Assembly: GCA_016861185.1 (NCBI GenBank)
Contig: BOKW01000002.1
Coordinates: 186,001 to 250,000 of the forward strand
Direction: 5' to 3'
Source of the DNA: Betaproteobacteria bacterium
GTDB taxonomy: Bacteria > Pseudomonadota > Gammaproteobacteria > Burkholderiales > Burkholderiaceae_F
Length of the DNA: 64,000 nucleotides
Shown piece by piece: positions 33,294-45,698 of this stretch. The position numbers and the translations under genes are program-made. Below the pieces are notes generated by a model. That model did not search any database, was not told where the DNA came from, and saw only the letters and a program-made list of their open reading frames with translations. The first letter of the stretch is position 1, and every line of letters starts with the position of its first letter.

Positions 33294-34288
33294 GCGCAGC
33301 GCAGCACCGCGGCGCCCTGCACGCGGCCGCGGCGGACGGCGTCGAGCGCCTCGTTCGCGCGCTGCAGATCGAAGATCTCGACGTGCGTGCGCACGGGAAT
33401 GCGCGCGGCGAGGGCGAGGAACTCCTCGCCGTCGGCGCGGGTGAGATTCGCCACCGAACGGACCACGCGCTCGCCCCACAGGATCTCGTAGGCGAAGGCG
33501 GGGATCTCGCTCATGTGGATGCCGGCGCAGACGACGGTGCCGCCCTTGCGCACCGCGCGCAGCGCCGCCGGAACGAGGCTGCCGACCGGAGCGAAGATCA
33601 GCGCCGCGTCGAGCGGCCGCGGCGGCGGCTGCGTCGAATCGCCCGCCCAGGCACAGCCGAGCGAATACGCGAACGCCTGGCCTTCGACGTCGCCCGCTTT
33701 GGTGAACGCGCAGACCTCGCGCTCCTGCCATACCGCCACCTGCGCGACGAGATGCGCGGCCGCGCCGAAGCCGTAGATGCCGAGCCGCTTCGCGTCGCCG
33801 GCCAGCCGCAGCGCGCGATAGCCGATCAGCCCGGCGCACAGCAGCGGCGCGGCATGCGCGTCGTCGAAGGCGCTCGGCAGCGCGAAGGCGTAGTTCGCGT
33901 CGGCGACCGCGTATTCGGCGTAGCCGCCGTCGCGGTCGTAGCCGGTGAATTGCGGCGCATCGCACAGGTTCTCGCGCTGCATCCGGCAGTAGTCGCAGGC
34001 GCCGCAGGTATGGCCGAGCCAGGGTACGCCGACGCGATCGCCGGGTTTGAAGCGCGTCACACCGCTGCCCGCGGCGACGACGTGGCCGACGATCTCGTGG
34101 CCGAGCACGAGCGGCAGCTTCGGATGCGGCAGTTCGCCGTCGGCCACGTGCAGGTCGGTTCGGCACACGCCGCAGGCGTGCACTCGCAACAGCACTTCGC
34201 CGGGGCGCGGCTGGGGGATCGGCAGCGTGCGGGTCTGCAGCGGCGCGCCGGGTGCTTCGAGCACCATTGCACGCATCGTCGCAGCCAT
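33290..34288 (-). CDS. Zinc-dependent alcohol dehydrogenase
   Basis: A 332-residue medium-chain dehydrogenase. Catalytic zinc ligands are in HACGVCRTD (Cys) and LGHEIVG (His, Glu), and the structural zinc lobe reads CGACDYCRMQRENLC. The nucleotide-binding region (about 165-200, GIYGFGAAAHLV) replaces the classical GxGxxG by GFGAAA, as in the AdhA-like subgroup. Substrates are alcohols or aldehydes that cannot be named from sequence. Three ATGs are possible within the first eight residues; 34288 is used. The gene ends in the start of the PIN gene and lies 9 bases after the lipoprotein gene of the Mla-like operon. Confidence 0.92.
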   Translation of the reverse strand: MAATMRAMVLEAPGAPLQTRTLPIPQPRPGEVLLRVHACGVCRTDLHVADGELPHPKLPLVLGHEIVGHVVAAGSGVTRFKPGDRVGVPWLGHTCGACDYCRMQRENLCDAPQFTGYDRDGGYAEYAVADANYAFALPSAFDDAHAAPLLCAGLIGYRALRLAGDAKRLGIYGFGAAAHLVAQVAVWQEREVCAFTKAGDVEGQAFAYSLGCAWAGDSTQPPPRPLDAALIFAPVGSLVPAALRAVRKGGTVVCAGIHMSEIPAFAYEILWGERVVRSVANLTRADGEEFLALAARIPVRTHVEIFDLQRANEALDAVRRGRVQGAAVLRCA

Positions 34289-34296
34289 CGCGCGCC

Positions 34297-34929
34297 TCAG
34301 CGAACTGCCGCGCGCGGGGCCGACGCGGCCCGCGCGAGTTGTTCCTCGACCCAGGGCACGAGCGCATCGAAGGTGTCGGCGACCGCGCGGCCGAGCGCGG
34401 CCGCCGCTGCGGCCGAATCGGCGCGCTCGACCGGCACGGCCGCCTCGAACGTGCGGCGCGCCGCCAGCGTGCGCGCGCGGCGATCGATCAGCTCGGCGCG
34501 CAGTACAAGCCGCGCGGTGCCCGGCTCGGCGGCAACGTCGTGATAAACCGCCTCGACGCCGATCGCGAGCAGCCAGTCCCCGGCGATCGGCTGCCCGAGC
34601 AGCCCGACGGCCTCCGCCGTTCCGCGCGCCTCGAGCCGCTGCTGCAGCAGGCGGGTGATCGCGCGCAGCGGCGGTTCGGTCCACGACGCGAGCTGATAGA
34701 ACTCGCGTGCGCCCGGCGAGCGCGCGTAGGCGATCGAGCGCGTGTTCGCGAGCGGATCGGCGGGCACGGCCTGGATCAGCAACGCGCGCGCGGCGGGCGC
34801 GTCGCGCCTGGCCATCGCCGGGCGCGCGTCGGCGAGCACGAGGTTGACGTGCCGCGCGCCTTCGGTGCCGAGCTGAACCGACACGCAGCCGGCGAGCAGG
34901 GCGCCGAAGACGGCAGCGGCCGCCCTCAT
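34297..34929 (-). CDS. ABC-type transport auxiliary lipoprotein (PqiC-like)
   Basis: A 210-residue lipoprotein with a lipobox LLAGC (C15), followed by a beta-rich ABC_trans_aux domain of the PqiC type (REFYQLASWTEPPLRAITRLLQQRLE and LVLRAELIDRRARTLAARRTF). In MCE systems such lipoproteins sit in the outer membrane and cap or receive the MCE channel. Its start overlaps the stop of the MlaD-like gene (ATGA), so it is the last member of the lipid transport operon read from 37870 downward. Confidence 0.9.
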   Translation of the reverse strand: MRAAAAVFGALLAGCVSVQLGTEGARHVNLVLADARPAMARRDAPAARALLIQAVPADPLANTRSIAYARSPGAREFYQLASWTEPPLRAITRLLQQRLEARGTAEAVGLLGQPIAGDWLLAIGVEAVYHDVAAEPGTARLVLRAELIDRRARTLAARRTFEAAVPVERADSAAAAAALGRAVADTFDALVPWVEEQLARAASAPRAAVR

Positions 34930-35909
34930 CGCAACGACTCCCCGGGGCCGAGCGTGCCCTTGTCGGGCCCGAGCAGCGCACGGCGCGGATCCTGCAGGCG
35001 GTCGAGCGCGCGCGCGGCGGCGTCGACGCTGACGCGCAACTCGGCGAGGCTCGCGGCGAGCTGGTCTTCGAGCGCAGCGGTCGAGCGATCGACGCGCTGC
35101 GCGACGGTCTGCGTCTGAGTTTGCAGCGACTCCGCAGTGCGCCCGATCGCGGCGGCCGCGGCGTCGATCTGCGCCAGGCTGCGTTGCGCGTCGGCGATCA
35201 ACGCGTCGAGGCGCTGCCCCGCATGCTCGGTGGCGCCGGCGATGCGATCGCCGCTGCGGCCGACTTGGTCCGCCGCGCGGCCGACGCTGTCGAGCGTGCG
35301 GTCGAAGCGGTCGAGCCGCTGGTTCAGCCCCGCCGTCAGCTCGCGCAGGTTCTTCAGCGTCTGCGCGAACGCCTCGCGGTTTTCCGGGGCCATCACGCGG
35401 TTCAGGTTGGTCATCACCTCGGCGGCCATGTCGCCGAGCTGGCCGACGCGGCCGGCGATCTCGTCGAGGTCCGAGCGGCCCTCGGCGATCACCGGGTGGG
35501 GTTCGCCCGGCGGAGCGGACTCCAGCGGCGGGCCCGCGGGCTCGGGCGTCACGAGCGTGATCTGCGCGATGCCGGTGACGAAGTTGCGCGTGACCACCGC
35601 GACCGTGTTGGTCCGCACCGGCGCGCGGCGGTCGACGCGGATCGTCACGCGCACGCGATTGACCTCGTCGCCAGCGACCCGATCGTCGGCCAGCGCGTAG
35701 CTGTCCACGCGGCCGATCTTGATGCCGCGCATGTCGACGTCGCCGCCGATCTGCAGGCCGTCGAGCCGCTGCCGCTCGAAGTAGACCGTGTAGCGCTGCA
35801 GGTCCTGCTCGGAGCCGACGCGCTTGAGCCAGACGACCGCGCCGACCAGCGCCGCGATCAGCGCGATCACGCCGGCGCCGACGTAGGTGTATCTGGCTTC
35901 CGCTTCCAT
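34926..35909 (-). CDS. MlaD-family (MCE domain) lipid transport protein
   Basis: A 327-residue protein with one N-terminal membrane helix (about 9-29), an MCE domain (about 36-120, YTVYFERQRLDGLQIGGDVDMRGIKIGRV) and a long C-terminal alpha-helical, coiled-coil region (about 150-310). This resembles the longer MCE proteins of Burkholderiales, in which the helical part may form a needle-like tunnel across the periplasm. It works with the MlaE-type permease and the ATPase encoded upstream to move lipids between the two membranes. The start ATG overlaps the ATPase stop by one base. Confidence 0.93.
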   Translation of the reverse strand: MEAEARYTYVGAGVIALIAALVGAVVWLKRVGSEQDLQRYTVYFERQRLDGLQIGGDVDMRGIKIGRVDSYALADDRVAGDEVNRVRVTIRVDRRAPVRTNTVAVVTRNFVTGIAQITLVTPEPAGPPLESAPPGEPHPVIAEGRSDLDEIAGRVGQLGDMAAEVMTNLNRVMAPENREAFAQTLKNLRELTAGLNQRLDRFDRTLDSVGRAADQVGRSGDRIAGATEHAGQRLDALIADAQRSLAQIDAAAAAIGRTAESLQTQTQTVAQRVDRSTAALEDQLAASLAELRVSVDAAARALDRLQDPRRALLGPDKGTLGPGESLR

Positions 35910-36706
35910 CACCGTGCGCGAGGAACGTCCGCGGCCATTGTACGGACCGCGAAATACGCGCGGATCCACGCGTCGTCGGTCTGCATGACCTCGGCCACGC
36001 TGCCGTCCGCGCGCACGCCGCCTTCGGCGAGCACGATCAGTCGGTCGACGACGGTGAGCAGCGTGTCGAGGTCGTGCGTGACCAGCAGCACGGTGATGCC
36101 CAGATCGTCGACCAGCGAGCGCACGAGTGCGTCGAAGGCGCGCGCGGTCGCTGGATCGAGCCCGGAGGTCGGCTCGTCGAGGAACAGGACCTCGGGCTCG
36201 AGCGCGAGCGCGCGCGCGATCGCCGCGCGCTTGCGCATGCCGCCCGAAAGCTCGCTCGGCATCTTGGCGCCGACCTCGGGCGCGAGCCCGGCCTGCGCGA
36301 GCCGCAACGCGACCAGCGGCGCGAGCAGCTCGGCGGGCGTGCGCGTGTGTTCGATCAGCGGCACCGCAACGTTCTGCGCGACCGTCAGCGAAGAAAACAG
36401 CGCGCCGTCCTGGAACATCATGCCGAAGCGCCGCCGCACCGCCGCCACCTCGGCCGCTAGCGCCGACCACATGTCGGTGCCGAGCACGCGCACGCGACCG
36501 CCGTCCGGGCGCACGAGGCCAATGATCTCGCGCAACAGCACGCTCTTGCCGGTGCCGGAGGCGCCGATCAGCGCGGTCAAGGTGCCGCGCGCGAGCGCGA
36601 AGCTGACGCCATCGTGCACGGTCTGCGCGCCGAAGCGCGTGACGACGCGCTCGACTTCGACGACGGATTCGCCGGCATCTGCAGCGCGGCCGCTGCGCTC
36701 CCGCAT
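35909..36706 (-). CDS. MlaF-like ABC transporter ATP-binding protein
   Basis: A 265-residue single-domain ABC ATPase. Walker A GASGTGKS (about 49-56), Q-loop MMFQDGALF, signature LSGGMRKRAAIARA and Walker B EVLFLDEPTSGLDP are intact, and the LSGGMRKR plus FQDGALFSS motifs are those of the Mkl/MlaF group. It powers lipid movement together with the MlaE-type permease, whose stop lies 6 bases upstream of its start region. The gene order permease-ATPase-MCE-lipoprotein differs from the mlaFEDCB order of E. coli. Confidence 0.94.
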   Translation of the reverse strand: MRERSGRAADAGESVVEVERVVTRFGAQTVHDGVSFALARGTLTALIGASGTGKSVLLREIIGLVRPDGGRVRVLGTDMWSALAAEVAAVRRRFGMMFQDGALFSSLTVAQNVAVPLIEHTRTPAELLAPLVALRLAQAGLAPEVGAKMPSELSGGMRKRAAIARALALEPEVLFLDEPTSGLDPATARAFDALVRSLVDDLGITVLLVTHDLDTLLTVVDRLIVLAEGGVRADGSVAEVMQTDDAWIRAYFAVRTMAADVPRAR

Positions 36707-36712
36707 GGCGTC

Positions 36713-37870
36713 TCAGAGCCCCAGTTCCTGGAACAGCACGGCGAACGCGGCGTCGAGCAGGATCACCGACACGATGCTCTGCACGACGGTCGAAGTCGTC
36801 GCGAGTCCCACCGCGCGCGTGTCGCGGCCGACGGTCATGCCCATGCGGCAGCCGATGACAGCGATGAACAGCGCGAACACCGGCGCCTTGGCGAGTCCGA
36901 TCCAGAAGTGCTTCAGATCGAGCGCGTCGCGCAGCCGTTCGAGAAAGGTCGCGGGCGTCAGCCCCAGCAGCGGGTCCGCCACGAGCATCGCGCCGGCGAT
37001 GCCCAGCGCGTCGCCGACGAACACCAGCAGCGGCAGCGCAACCATCAGCGCCAGCACGCGCGGCACGACGAGCACCTGCAGCGGCGAAAGCCCGAGCGTG
37101 CGGATCGCGTCGATTTCCTCGGTCAGGCGCATCGAGCCGAGCTGCGCGGTGAACGCCGCGCCCGAACGGCCGGCGACGATCGTCGCGACGATGATCGGCG
37201 CGAACTCGCGCGTCATGCCGATCGCCACGCCGTCGACGACGAAGATGTTGGCGCCGTACTTCTCCGCCTGCAGTCCGAGCAGGTACGCGATCGTGACGCC
37301 GATCAGCAGCGTGACCAGCGCGACGACCGGGACTGCGTTCAGGCAGACCTGCTCGAATTGCGCCGCCAGCTCCTTGACGCGCAGCTTGCGCGGACGCGCG
37401 AACGCTTCGGCCAGCGCGGCGAGCGCGGCGCCGAAGAAGCCCAGATGGCCGTGCAGCAGTGCGCCGACTTCGACCGTCTGACGGCCCAGCGCGGCGAGCG
37501 GGGACGCGCCAGCGCGCGCCGCCCCCAGGTCGGTGGGCGCGGCGGCGAGCTCGGCGTAGCGCCGCCGCACGCCGTCGAGGATCCGCGCGTGCTCGGGACC
37601 GAAGTCGAGCCAACGAATCTGCGAGGCGGGTAATCCGGCGCGCTCGAGCGCGCGCAGCAGCAGCAGCGCGCCGGCCGAATCGAACCCGGTCAATTCGCCG
37701 GCGCGGATCGCCAGCGGCGCGGCGGGCGCGATCGCCGCCAGCGCCTGCCAGATCGACTCGGCGTCGCGCAAGCGCCAGTCGCCGTGCAGCGAAAGGACCT
37801 GGCCCTCGGCGGTCGAGGCGAGTTCCAGCCGGCGATCCTGTGCCGGCGGGGTCTGCGGATCGCCCGGCAT
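36713..37870 (-). CDS. MlaE-family permease with N-terminal STAS domain
   Basis: A 385-residue membrane protein. Residues about 15-110 form a STAS-like domain (LSLHGDWRLRDAESIWQAL, FDSAGALLLLRAL), which in E. coli is a separate protein, MlaB. The rest (about 130-385) is the MlaE permease with five or six transmembrane helices and the segments TRTREFAPIIVATIVAGRSGAAF-like (TREFAPIIVATIVAGRSG) and EEIDAIRTLGLSPLQVLVVPR. This built-in STAS form is typical of many beta-proteobacteria and plants' relatives. It is the first gene of the lipid transport operon; the DUF2237 gene ends 16 bases upstream. Confidence 0.92.
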   Translation of the reverse strand: MPGDPQTPPAQDRRLELASTAEGQVLSLHGDWRLRDAESIWQALAAIAPAAPLAIRAGELTGFDSAGALLLLRALERAGLPASQIRWLDFGPEHARILDGVRRRYAELAAAPTDLGAARAGASPLAALGRQTVEVGALLHGHLGFFGAALAALAEAFARPRKLRVKELAAQFEQVCLNAVPVVALVTLLIGVTIAYLLGLQAEKYGANIFVVDGVAIGMTREFAPIIVATIVAGRSGAAFTAQLGSMRLTEEIDAIRTLGLSPLQVLVVPRVLALMVALPLLVFVGDALGIAGAMLVADPLLGLTPATFLERLRDALDLKHFWIGLAKAPVFALFIAVIGCRMGMTVGRDTRAVGLATTSTVVQSIVSVILLDAAFAVLFQELGL

Positions 37871-37886
37871 GCCGATCGACCCGCGT

Positions 37887-38270
37887 TCAGGCGCCGTGCG
37901 CCTGGAGTTGCTCGAGCGTGACGAACTCGAGCGTCTTTTCGTGCGTGGCCGTGAGCACGACCGGCGGCGCAACACCGGCTTCGAGCGCCTCCCTCCAGCG
38001 CGCCGCGCACAGGCACCAGCGATCGCCCGGCTTGAGCCCCGGAAAGTCAAGCTCGGGCCGCGGCGTGATCAGATCGTTGCCGCGCGCAGCCGAAAACGCG
38101 AGGAAGCGCGCGGTCATCGTCGCGCAGACGGTATGCGACCCGATGTCCTGCGGTCCCGTGTGGCAGTAGCCGTCGCGATAGAAACCCGTGCGCGGCCGCT
38201 CGCAGCAGCAGGCGAGCGGCCCGCCGAGAACGTTGCGGGCCGAGGAAGGGCGGTCGGCTTCGCGCGGCAT
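37887..38270 (-). CDS. DUF2237 family protein
   Basis: A 127-residue cytoplasmic protein that matches the DUF2237 family over its whole length: NVLGGPL, TGFYRDGYCHTGPQDIGSH, TVCATMTARFLAFSAARGNDL, PGLKPGDRWCLCAARWREAL and VVLTATHEKTLEFV. It has several conserved cysteines (CCC, YCHTG, WCLC) that could bind metal or haem, but no function is known. Neighbours are the small membrane protein gene upstream and the MlaE-like gene downstream, with no evident functional link. Confidence 0.9.
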   Translation of the reverse strand: MPREADRPSSARNVLGGPLACCCERPRTGFYRDGYCHTGPQDIGSHTVCATMTARFLAFSAARGNDLITPRPELDFPGLKPGDRWCLCAARWREALEAGVAPPVVLTATHEKTLEFVTLEQLQAHGA

Positions 38271-38297
38271 GGCGGCGATGATAGCCGCGACCGTCGC

Positions 38298-38513
38298 TCA
38301 GCCCGGCTTGCTTCCCGGCAGTGCCGAGGGGACGTCGGTCGCCGGACGCTGCGCCGGCGGCGCCGCATCGATGCAGGCGCGAACCAGCAGCAGACTGATG
38401 ATCGCGAGCGCGGCGAGCGGCCACCACTTGCCGGTGAAGCCGCTCGCGTCGGGCCGGTCGACGATCGGCGACCCGTCCGCCGGGTCGGGTGCGTGTTCTT
38501 CTTCTTTCATCAT
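38298..38513 (-). CDS. Small single-span membrane protein of unknown function
   Basis: A 71-residue protein with an acidic, proline-rich N-terminus (about 1-25), one transmembrane helix (KWWPLAALAIISLLLVRACI, about 29-48) and a proline-alanine-rich tail. It starts with two consecutive ATGs preceded by a purine-rich stretch, 69 bases after acnA, and lies in line with its neighbours. I do not recognise the family. Codon use and the clear membrane segment make it a probable real gene, likely an inner-membrane protein with short loops. Confidence 0.6.
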   Translation of the reverse strand: MMKEEEHAPDPADGSPIVDRPDASGFTGKWWPLAALAIISLLLVRACIDAAPPAQRPATDVPSALPGSKPG

Positions 38514-38582
38514 TGCTCCGTCATCCGCTGTCCGCCGGCCCGAGCGTAACGGATCACGGGCGGCGGTCGACGGACAACGTGA

Positions 38583-41290
<2,708 letters not shown>

Positions 41291-41294
<4 letters not shown>

Positions 41295-41743
41295 TTGTTC
41301 TCCTTCAATCGGATCTGCACGTCGTAAACGAGGCCTTTGTCGTCCTGGCAGGTGCCGCCGCCGCTGCGGCCGTAGGCCGTGCCGCGGATGTCGCAGCGCA
41401 GGCCAGAGCCGTCGGCCGCCTGCAGCAGCGCCTTGGATTCGCCGCCGGTCGGGTTGTCGACGGTCACCGTCGTGCCGATGCCGGAGCGGCGCCAGCCCCA
41501 CCAGCCGCTGACGTAACCGGTCGTGCGGTCCGGGGTCACTTCGACCCAGGTTCCCGTATAGGTCTTGCCTTCGATCGTCACGCTGACGTCGGCCTGCGAT
41601 CCGCGCTGCACGGCTTCGCCGTAGTACAGCTTTCCGGCGGTGCGCGGCATCAGCGTCAACTCGTAGGTCGACGCGCAGCCGGCCAACACCACGACGACGG
41701 CGGCGATCGAAGCGAAACGGGCAACTGGACGACGGACTGACAT
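41291..41743 (-). CDS. Small lipoprotein of unknown function
   Basis: A 150-residue protein with a lipobox VVVLAGC and a beta-rich, glycine-rich mature part ([44 protein letters not shown]). Two cysteines (in LRCDI and GTCQD) may form a disulfide. The ATG at 41743 is used because GGAGGT lies seven bases upstream; a TTG 12 bases earlier overlaps that site. It sits between prpD and acnA and overlaps acnA by four bases. I do not know its role; its position inside a central-carbon operon is odd. Confidence 0.8.
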
Positions 41744-41773
41744 GGCGACCTCCAACGGTGTATCGGGCGCCGG

Positions 41774-43225
41774 TTAGATCACCATCATGTCGACGAATTC
41801 GTTAACAGGTGTTACCGCGAGCCGCTTCGCGTCGAGGCACAGCTCGAGGAGCGCGTTCGCCTGCTTGGGCGGGAACGCGCGCGCGAGGTTGGTCTTGAAC
41901 TTCTCGACCAGGACCGGCATGCCTTCCTTGCGGCGGCGCTTGTGGCCGATCGGGTACTCGACGACGATCTCCTTCAGCTTCTTGCCGTCGTTGAACTCGA
42001 CCGTCAGCGCATTCGCGATCGAGCGCTTTTCCGGGTCGTGGTAGTCCTTCGTGAACTGCTTGTCCTCGACGCAGGCGATCTTGTCGCGCAGCGCGTCGAT
42101 GCGCGGATCGGCGGCCACGTCGTCCTCGTAGTCGGCTGCGGTCAGGCGGCCGAAGATGATCGGCACCGCCACCATGTACTGGATGCAGTGGTCGCGGTCG
42201 GCCGGGTTGGACAGCGGCCCCTTCTTGTCGATGATGCGGATGCAGGCCTCGTGCGTGCGGATCGTGATTCTCTTGATGTCGGCGTCGGTCTTGCCGAGCT
42301 TCTTCATTTCGCCGTGGATCTGCATCGCCGCTTCCACCGCCGTCTGCGAGTGGAACTCGGCCGGGAAGCTGATCTTGAACAGCACGTTCTCCATCACGTA
42401 GCTGCCGTAAGGCCGCTGGAACTTGAACTCGTTGCCCTTGAACAGCACGTCGTAGAAGCCCCAGGTCTTCGCCGTCAGCACCGACGGATAGCCCATCTCG
42501 CCGGTCTTCGCGATCAGCGCGAGCCGCACCGCGCGGCTCGTCGCATCGCCCGCCGCCCAGCTCTTGCGGCTGCCGGTGTTCGGCGCGTGGCGGTAGGTGC
42601 GCAGGCTCTGGCCGTCGAGCCAGGCGTGCGACAGCGCATTGATGATCTCGTCGCGCGAAAGCCCCAGCATCTGCGCGACCACGGCAGTCGAGGCGACCTT
42701 GACCAGCACCACGTGATCGAGCCCGACCTTGTTGAACGAGTTCTCCAGCGCGATGCAGCCCTGGATCTCGTGCGCCTTGATCATCGCGGTCAGCACGTGG
42801 TGCACCGTCAGCGGTTTCTTGCCGGCGGCGACTGCGTTGCGCGAAAGCCAGTCCGCCGTGGCCAGGATTCCGCCGAGGTTGTCGGACGGATGGCCCCATT
42901 CGGCCGCGAGCCAGGTGTCGTTGAAGTCGAGCCAGCGGATCATCGCGCCGATGTCGAACGCGGCCTTGACCGGGTCGAGCTGGAACTGCGTGCCCGGCAC
43001 TCTCGCGCCGTTCGGCACCACCGTGCCCTGCACGATCGGGCCGAGCAGTTTGGTGCAGGCGGGATACTCGAGCGCCTCGAAGCCGCAGCCGAGCGTATCC
43101 ATCAGGCAGTAGCGCGCGGTGTCGTACGCCTCGGCGCGCTTGATCTTGTACTTCAGCACGTAGTCGGCGATGTCGACCAGCACCTTGTCGGGTTTCGGTC
43201 GGACATTGCTGATGTGGCCACCCAT
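41774..43225 (-). CDS. prpD: 2-methylcitrate dehydratase PrpD
   Basis: A 483-residue MmgE/PrpD-family enzyme that dehydrates 2-methylcitrate to methylaconitate in propionyl-CoA oxidation. Recognisable segments are [19 protein letters not shown] (about 100), [21 protein letters not shown] (about 225) and [11 protein letters not shown] at the C-terminus. The ATG at 43225 follows AAGGAGAA. It sits downstream of prpC and a small exported protein gene, and upstream of the lipoprotein-acnA pair. Length and identity fit PrpD well. Confidence 0.96.
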   Translation of the reverse strand: MGGHISNVRPKPDKVLVDIADYVLKYKIKRAEAYDTARYCLMDTLGCGFEALEYPACTKLLGPIVQGTVVPNGARVPGTQFQLDPVKAAFDIGAMIRWLDFNDTWLAAEWGHPSDNLGGILATADWLSRNAVAAGKKPLTVHHVLTAMIKAHEIQGCIALENSFNKVGLDHVVLVKVASTAVVAQMLGLSRDEIINALSHAWLDGQSLRTYRHAPNTGSRKSWAAGDATSRAVRLALIAKTGEMGYPSVLTAKTWGFYDVLFKGNEFKFQRPYGSYVMENVLFKISFPAEFHSQTAVEAAMQIHGEMKKLGKTDADIKRITIRTHEACIRIIDKKGPLSNPADRDHCIQYMVAVPIIFGRLTAADYEDDVAADPRIDALRDKIACVEDKQFTKDYHDPEKRSIANALTVEFNDGKKLKEIVVEYPIGHKRRRKEGMPVLVEKFKTNLARAFPPKQANALLELCLDAKRLAVTPVNEFVDMMVI

Positions 43226-43238
43226 CGTTGACTTCTCC

Positions 43239-43595
43239 TTATTTCGCGGGGTTCTTCGGTTTCGGGACGCAGGCGAGCGGCGCATCGAGCAGGCCGGCGT
43301 ATTCGAGCGTGGCGCGGTCGGCGCTTTCGTTCCAGTGGATCTTGCCGTCGGCGCTGGCCGCGACGATGTCCCGGCCGACGCGCACGCGCGCGATCTCGAC
43401 GCGGTTGCCGAGATAGGTCAGCCACGCCGGCTCGCGGATGCGGCGCGGGTGGTAGTTGACCAGCACGACGCGGCCGTTCTCGCACTGCCACTCGCGCGTG
43501 ATCGGCCTGGGCTTCGCCGGCCTGCTCTGCGCGAAGGATGTCTGCGCCGCGGCGAGCGCGGCGCAGACGAGGGCGGCGAGCGCGAGGCGCTTCAT
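43239..43595 (-). CDS. Small periplasmic protein, possibly MliC-like
   Basis: A 118-residue exported protein with a clear Sec signal ([22 protein letters not shown]). The mature part has a beta-barrel-like pattern with two cysteines ([15 protein letters not shown] and LACVPKPK) reminiscent of MliC/PliC lysozyme inhibitors, a weak resemblance that I cannot confirm. Its ATG overlaps the prpC stop (ATGA) and prpD starts 14 bases after its stop, so it is firmly inside the prp operon. Why an exported protein sits there is unclear. Confidence 0.7.
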   Translation of the reverse strand: MKRLALAALVCAALAAAQTSFAQSRPAKPRPITREWQCENGRVVLVNYHPRRIREPAWLTYLGNRVEIARVRVGRDIVAASADGKIHWNESADRATLEYAGLLDAPLACVPKPKNPAK

Positions 43596-44740
43596 GGACG
43601 CTTTTCGATCGGCACGAACTTCAGGTCCTCCGGTCCGATGTAGTTCGCGCTCGGCCGGATGATCTTGTTGTCGATGCGCTGCTCGATCACGTGCGCGCTC
43701 CAGCCGCTGGTGCGCGAGATGACGAAGATCGGCGTGAACATCGCCGTCGGTACGCCCATCATGTGATAGGAGACGGCGCTGAACCAGTCGAGGTTCGGGA
43801 ACATCTTCTTGATGTCCCACATCACGGACTCGATCCGCGCGGCGATGTCGAACATCTTCATGTTGCCGGCGTCCTTCGACAGCTTGCGCGCGACTTCCTT
43901 GATGACCTTGTTGCGCGGGTCGGAGATCGTGTACACGGGATGGCCGAAGCCGATGATGACCTCCTTGTTCTCGACGCGGCGGCGGATGTCGGCCTCGGCT
44001 TCGTCGGGCGTTTCGTAGCGCTTCTGGATCTCGAAGGCGACCTCGTTGGCGCCGCCGTGCTTGGGCCCGCGCAGCGCGCCGATCGCGCCGGCGATCGCCG
44101 AGTAGAAATCCGATCCGGTGCCGGCGATCACGCGCGCGGCGAAGGTCGACGCGTTGAACTCGTGCTCGGCGTACAGGATCAGCGAGGTGTGCATCGCGCG
44201 CACCCACAGCTCGGAGGGCTCGCGGCCGTGCAGCAGGTGCAGGAAGTGGCCGCCGATCGAATCGTCGTCGGTCTCGACCTCGATGCGGCGGCCGTTGCAG
44301 CTGTAGTGGTACCAGTAGAGCAGGGCGGAGCCGAGCGAAGCCATCAGCCGGTCGGCGGTGTCGCGCGCGCCGGGGATGTTGTGGTCGTCCTTCTCCGGCA
44401 GCGCGCAGCCGAGCGCGGACACGGCCGTGCGCATCACGTCCATCGGATGGCTCGACGCCGGCAGCCATTCGAGAACGGCCTTGACGTTGGCGGGCAGTCC
44501 GCGCAGCGATTTCAGCTTCGTCTTGTAAGCGCGCAGCTCGGTGACGTTCGGCAGCTTGCCGTGCACCAGCAAGTGCGCGATCTCCTCGAACTCGCAGGCG
44601 TCGGCGACGTCGAGGATGTCGTAGCCGCGGTAGTGCAGGTCGTTGCCGGTGCGGCCGACCGTGCACAGCGCGGTGTTGCCGGCCACCACGCCCGACAGCG
44701 CAACCGACTTCTTCGGTTTGGGGGTTACATCGTTCATCAT
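43592..44740 (-). CDS. prpC: 2-methylcitrate synthase PrpC
   Basis: A 382-residue citrate-synthase-fold enzyme that condenses propionyl-CoA with oxaloacetate. It lacks the N-terminal extension of GltA and begins [21 protein letters not shown], as PrpC proteins do. Catalytic histidines lie in [11 protein letters not shown] and [11 protein letters not shown], and the aspartate region is DISAFF-like near MFDIAARIE. Two consecutive ATGs, 44740 and 44737, lie behind GGAGA. A second citrate synthase, gltA, is encoded at 51851, so the two activities are separated. Its stop overlaps the small exported protein gene. Confidence 0.95.
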   Translation of the reverse strand: MMNDVTPKPKKSVALSGVVAGNTALCTVGRTGNDLHYRGYDILDVADACEFEEIAHLLVHGKLPNVTELRAYKTKLKSLRGLPANVKAVLEWLPASSHPMDVMRTAVSALGCALPEKDDHNIPGARDTADRLMASLGSALLYWYHYSCNGRRIEVETDDDSIGGHFLHLLHGREPSELWVRAMHTSLILYAEHEFNASTFAARVIAGTGSDFYSAIAGAIGALRGPKHGGANEVAFEIQKRYETPDEAEADIRRRVENKEVIIGFGHPVYTISDPRNKVIKEVARKLSKDAGNMKMFDIAARIESVMWDIKKMFPNLDWFSAVSYHMMGVPTAMFTPIFVISRTSGWSAHVIEQRIDNKIIRPSANYIGPEDLKFVPIEKRP

Positions 44741-44813
44741 CAGGTCTCCGTCATGGTGACCGCGGCCGGACGCGAGCGCCGGGAGAAGCCCGCGCGTCGG
44801 CGCCGTCGATTCG

Positions 44814-45698
44814 TCATTTCTTCTTCGCAAACAGCGCGTCGAGCCGCCGTTCGTATTCGTGATACCCGATCACGTCGTACAGCTCCATCCGCGTCTGCAT
44901 CGTGTCGATCACGTTCTTCTGCGTTCCGTCCCGGCGGATCGCCTGGTAGACGTTCAACGCCGCCTTGTTCATCGCGCGGAAGGCCGACAGCGGATAAAGC
45001 ACCATCGAGACGCTTGCCGCGCGCAGTTCGTCGACGGTGAACAGCGGCGTGGCGCCGAACTCGGTGATGTTGGCGAGCAGCGGAACCTTCACCGCCGCGG
45101 CGAATTTGCGGTAGGTGTCCAGATCGTTCGCGGCCTCGGCGAAGACGCCGTCGGCGCCGGCTTCGACGCAGGCGATCGCGCGTTCGATCGCGCGCTCGAG
45201 CCCTTCGACCGCGATCGCGTCGGTGCGCGCGATGACGAAAAAGTCCGGATCGGTGCGCGCGTCGACCGCGGCCTTGACGCGGTCGGCCATCTCGTCGGCG
45301 GGAACGATCTCCTTGCCCGGACGGTGGCCGCAGCGCTTGGCGCCGACCTGGTCCTCGATGTGCAACGCGGCGGCGCCGAACTTGCATAGGCTGCTCACCG
45401 TGCGGGCGATGTTGAACGCGCTCGGACCGAAGCCGGTGTCGACGTCGACCAGCAACGGCAGGTCGCACACGTCGGCAATGCGGCGCACGTCGGTGAGCAC
45501 GTCGTCGAGGGTGTTGATGCCGAGGTCCGGCATGCCGAGCGAACCCGCAGCGACGCCGCCGCCCGAAAGGTAGATCGCGCGGTACCCGACCTGCTTGGCC
45601 ATCAGCGCGTGATTCGCGTTGATCGTGCCGACGATCTGCAGCGGCTTCTCTTCCTTCAGCGCGGCGCGGAATCTCGCGCCCGGACTCAGTGCGGTCAT
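44814..45698 (-). CDS. prpB: Methylisocitrate lyase PrpB
   Basis: A 294-residue enzyme of the isocitrate lyase/PEP mutase family. The active-site loop [12 protein letters not shown] marks it as PrpB, which splits 2-methylisocitrate into pyruvate and succinate. Other motifs are [12 protein letters not shown] (metal site) and IARTDA. The ATG at 45698 overlaps the stop of the upstream VOC gene (ATGA). It stands first of the prp genes in the minus-strand run, which gives the order prpB-prpC-prpD, followed by acnA as presumed methylaconitate hydratase. Confidence 0.96.
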   Translation of the reverse strand: MTALSPGARFRAALKEEKPLQIVGTINANHALMAKQVGYRAIYLSGGGVAAGSLGMPDLGINTLDDVLTDVRRIADVCDLPLLVDVDTGFGPSAFNIARTVSSLCKFGAAALHIEDQVGAKRCGHRPGKEIVPADEMADRVKAAVDARTDPDFFVIARTDAIAVEGLERAIERAIACVEAGADGVFAEAANDLDTYRKFAAAVKVPLLANITEFGATPLFTVDELRAASVSMVLYPLSAFRAMNKAALNVYQAIRRDGTQKNVIDTMQTRMELYDVIGYHEYERRLDALFAKKK

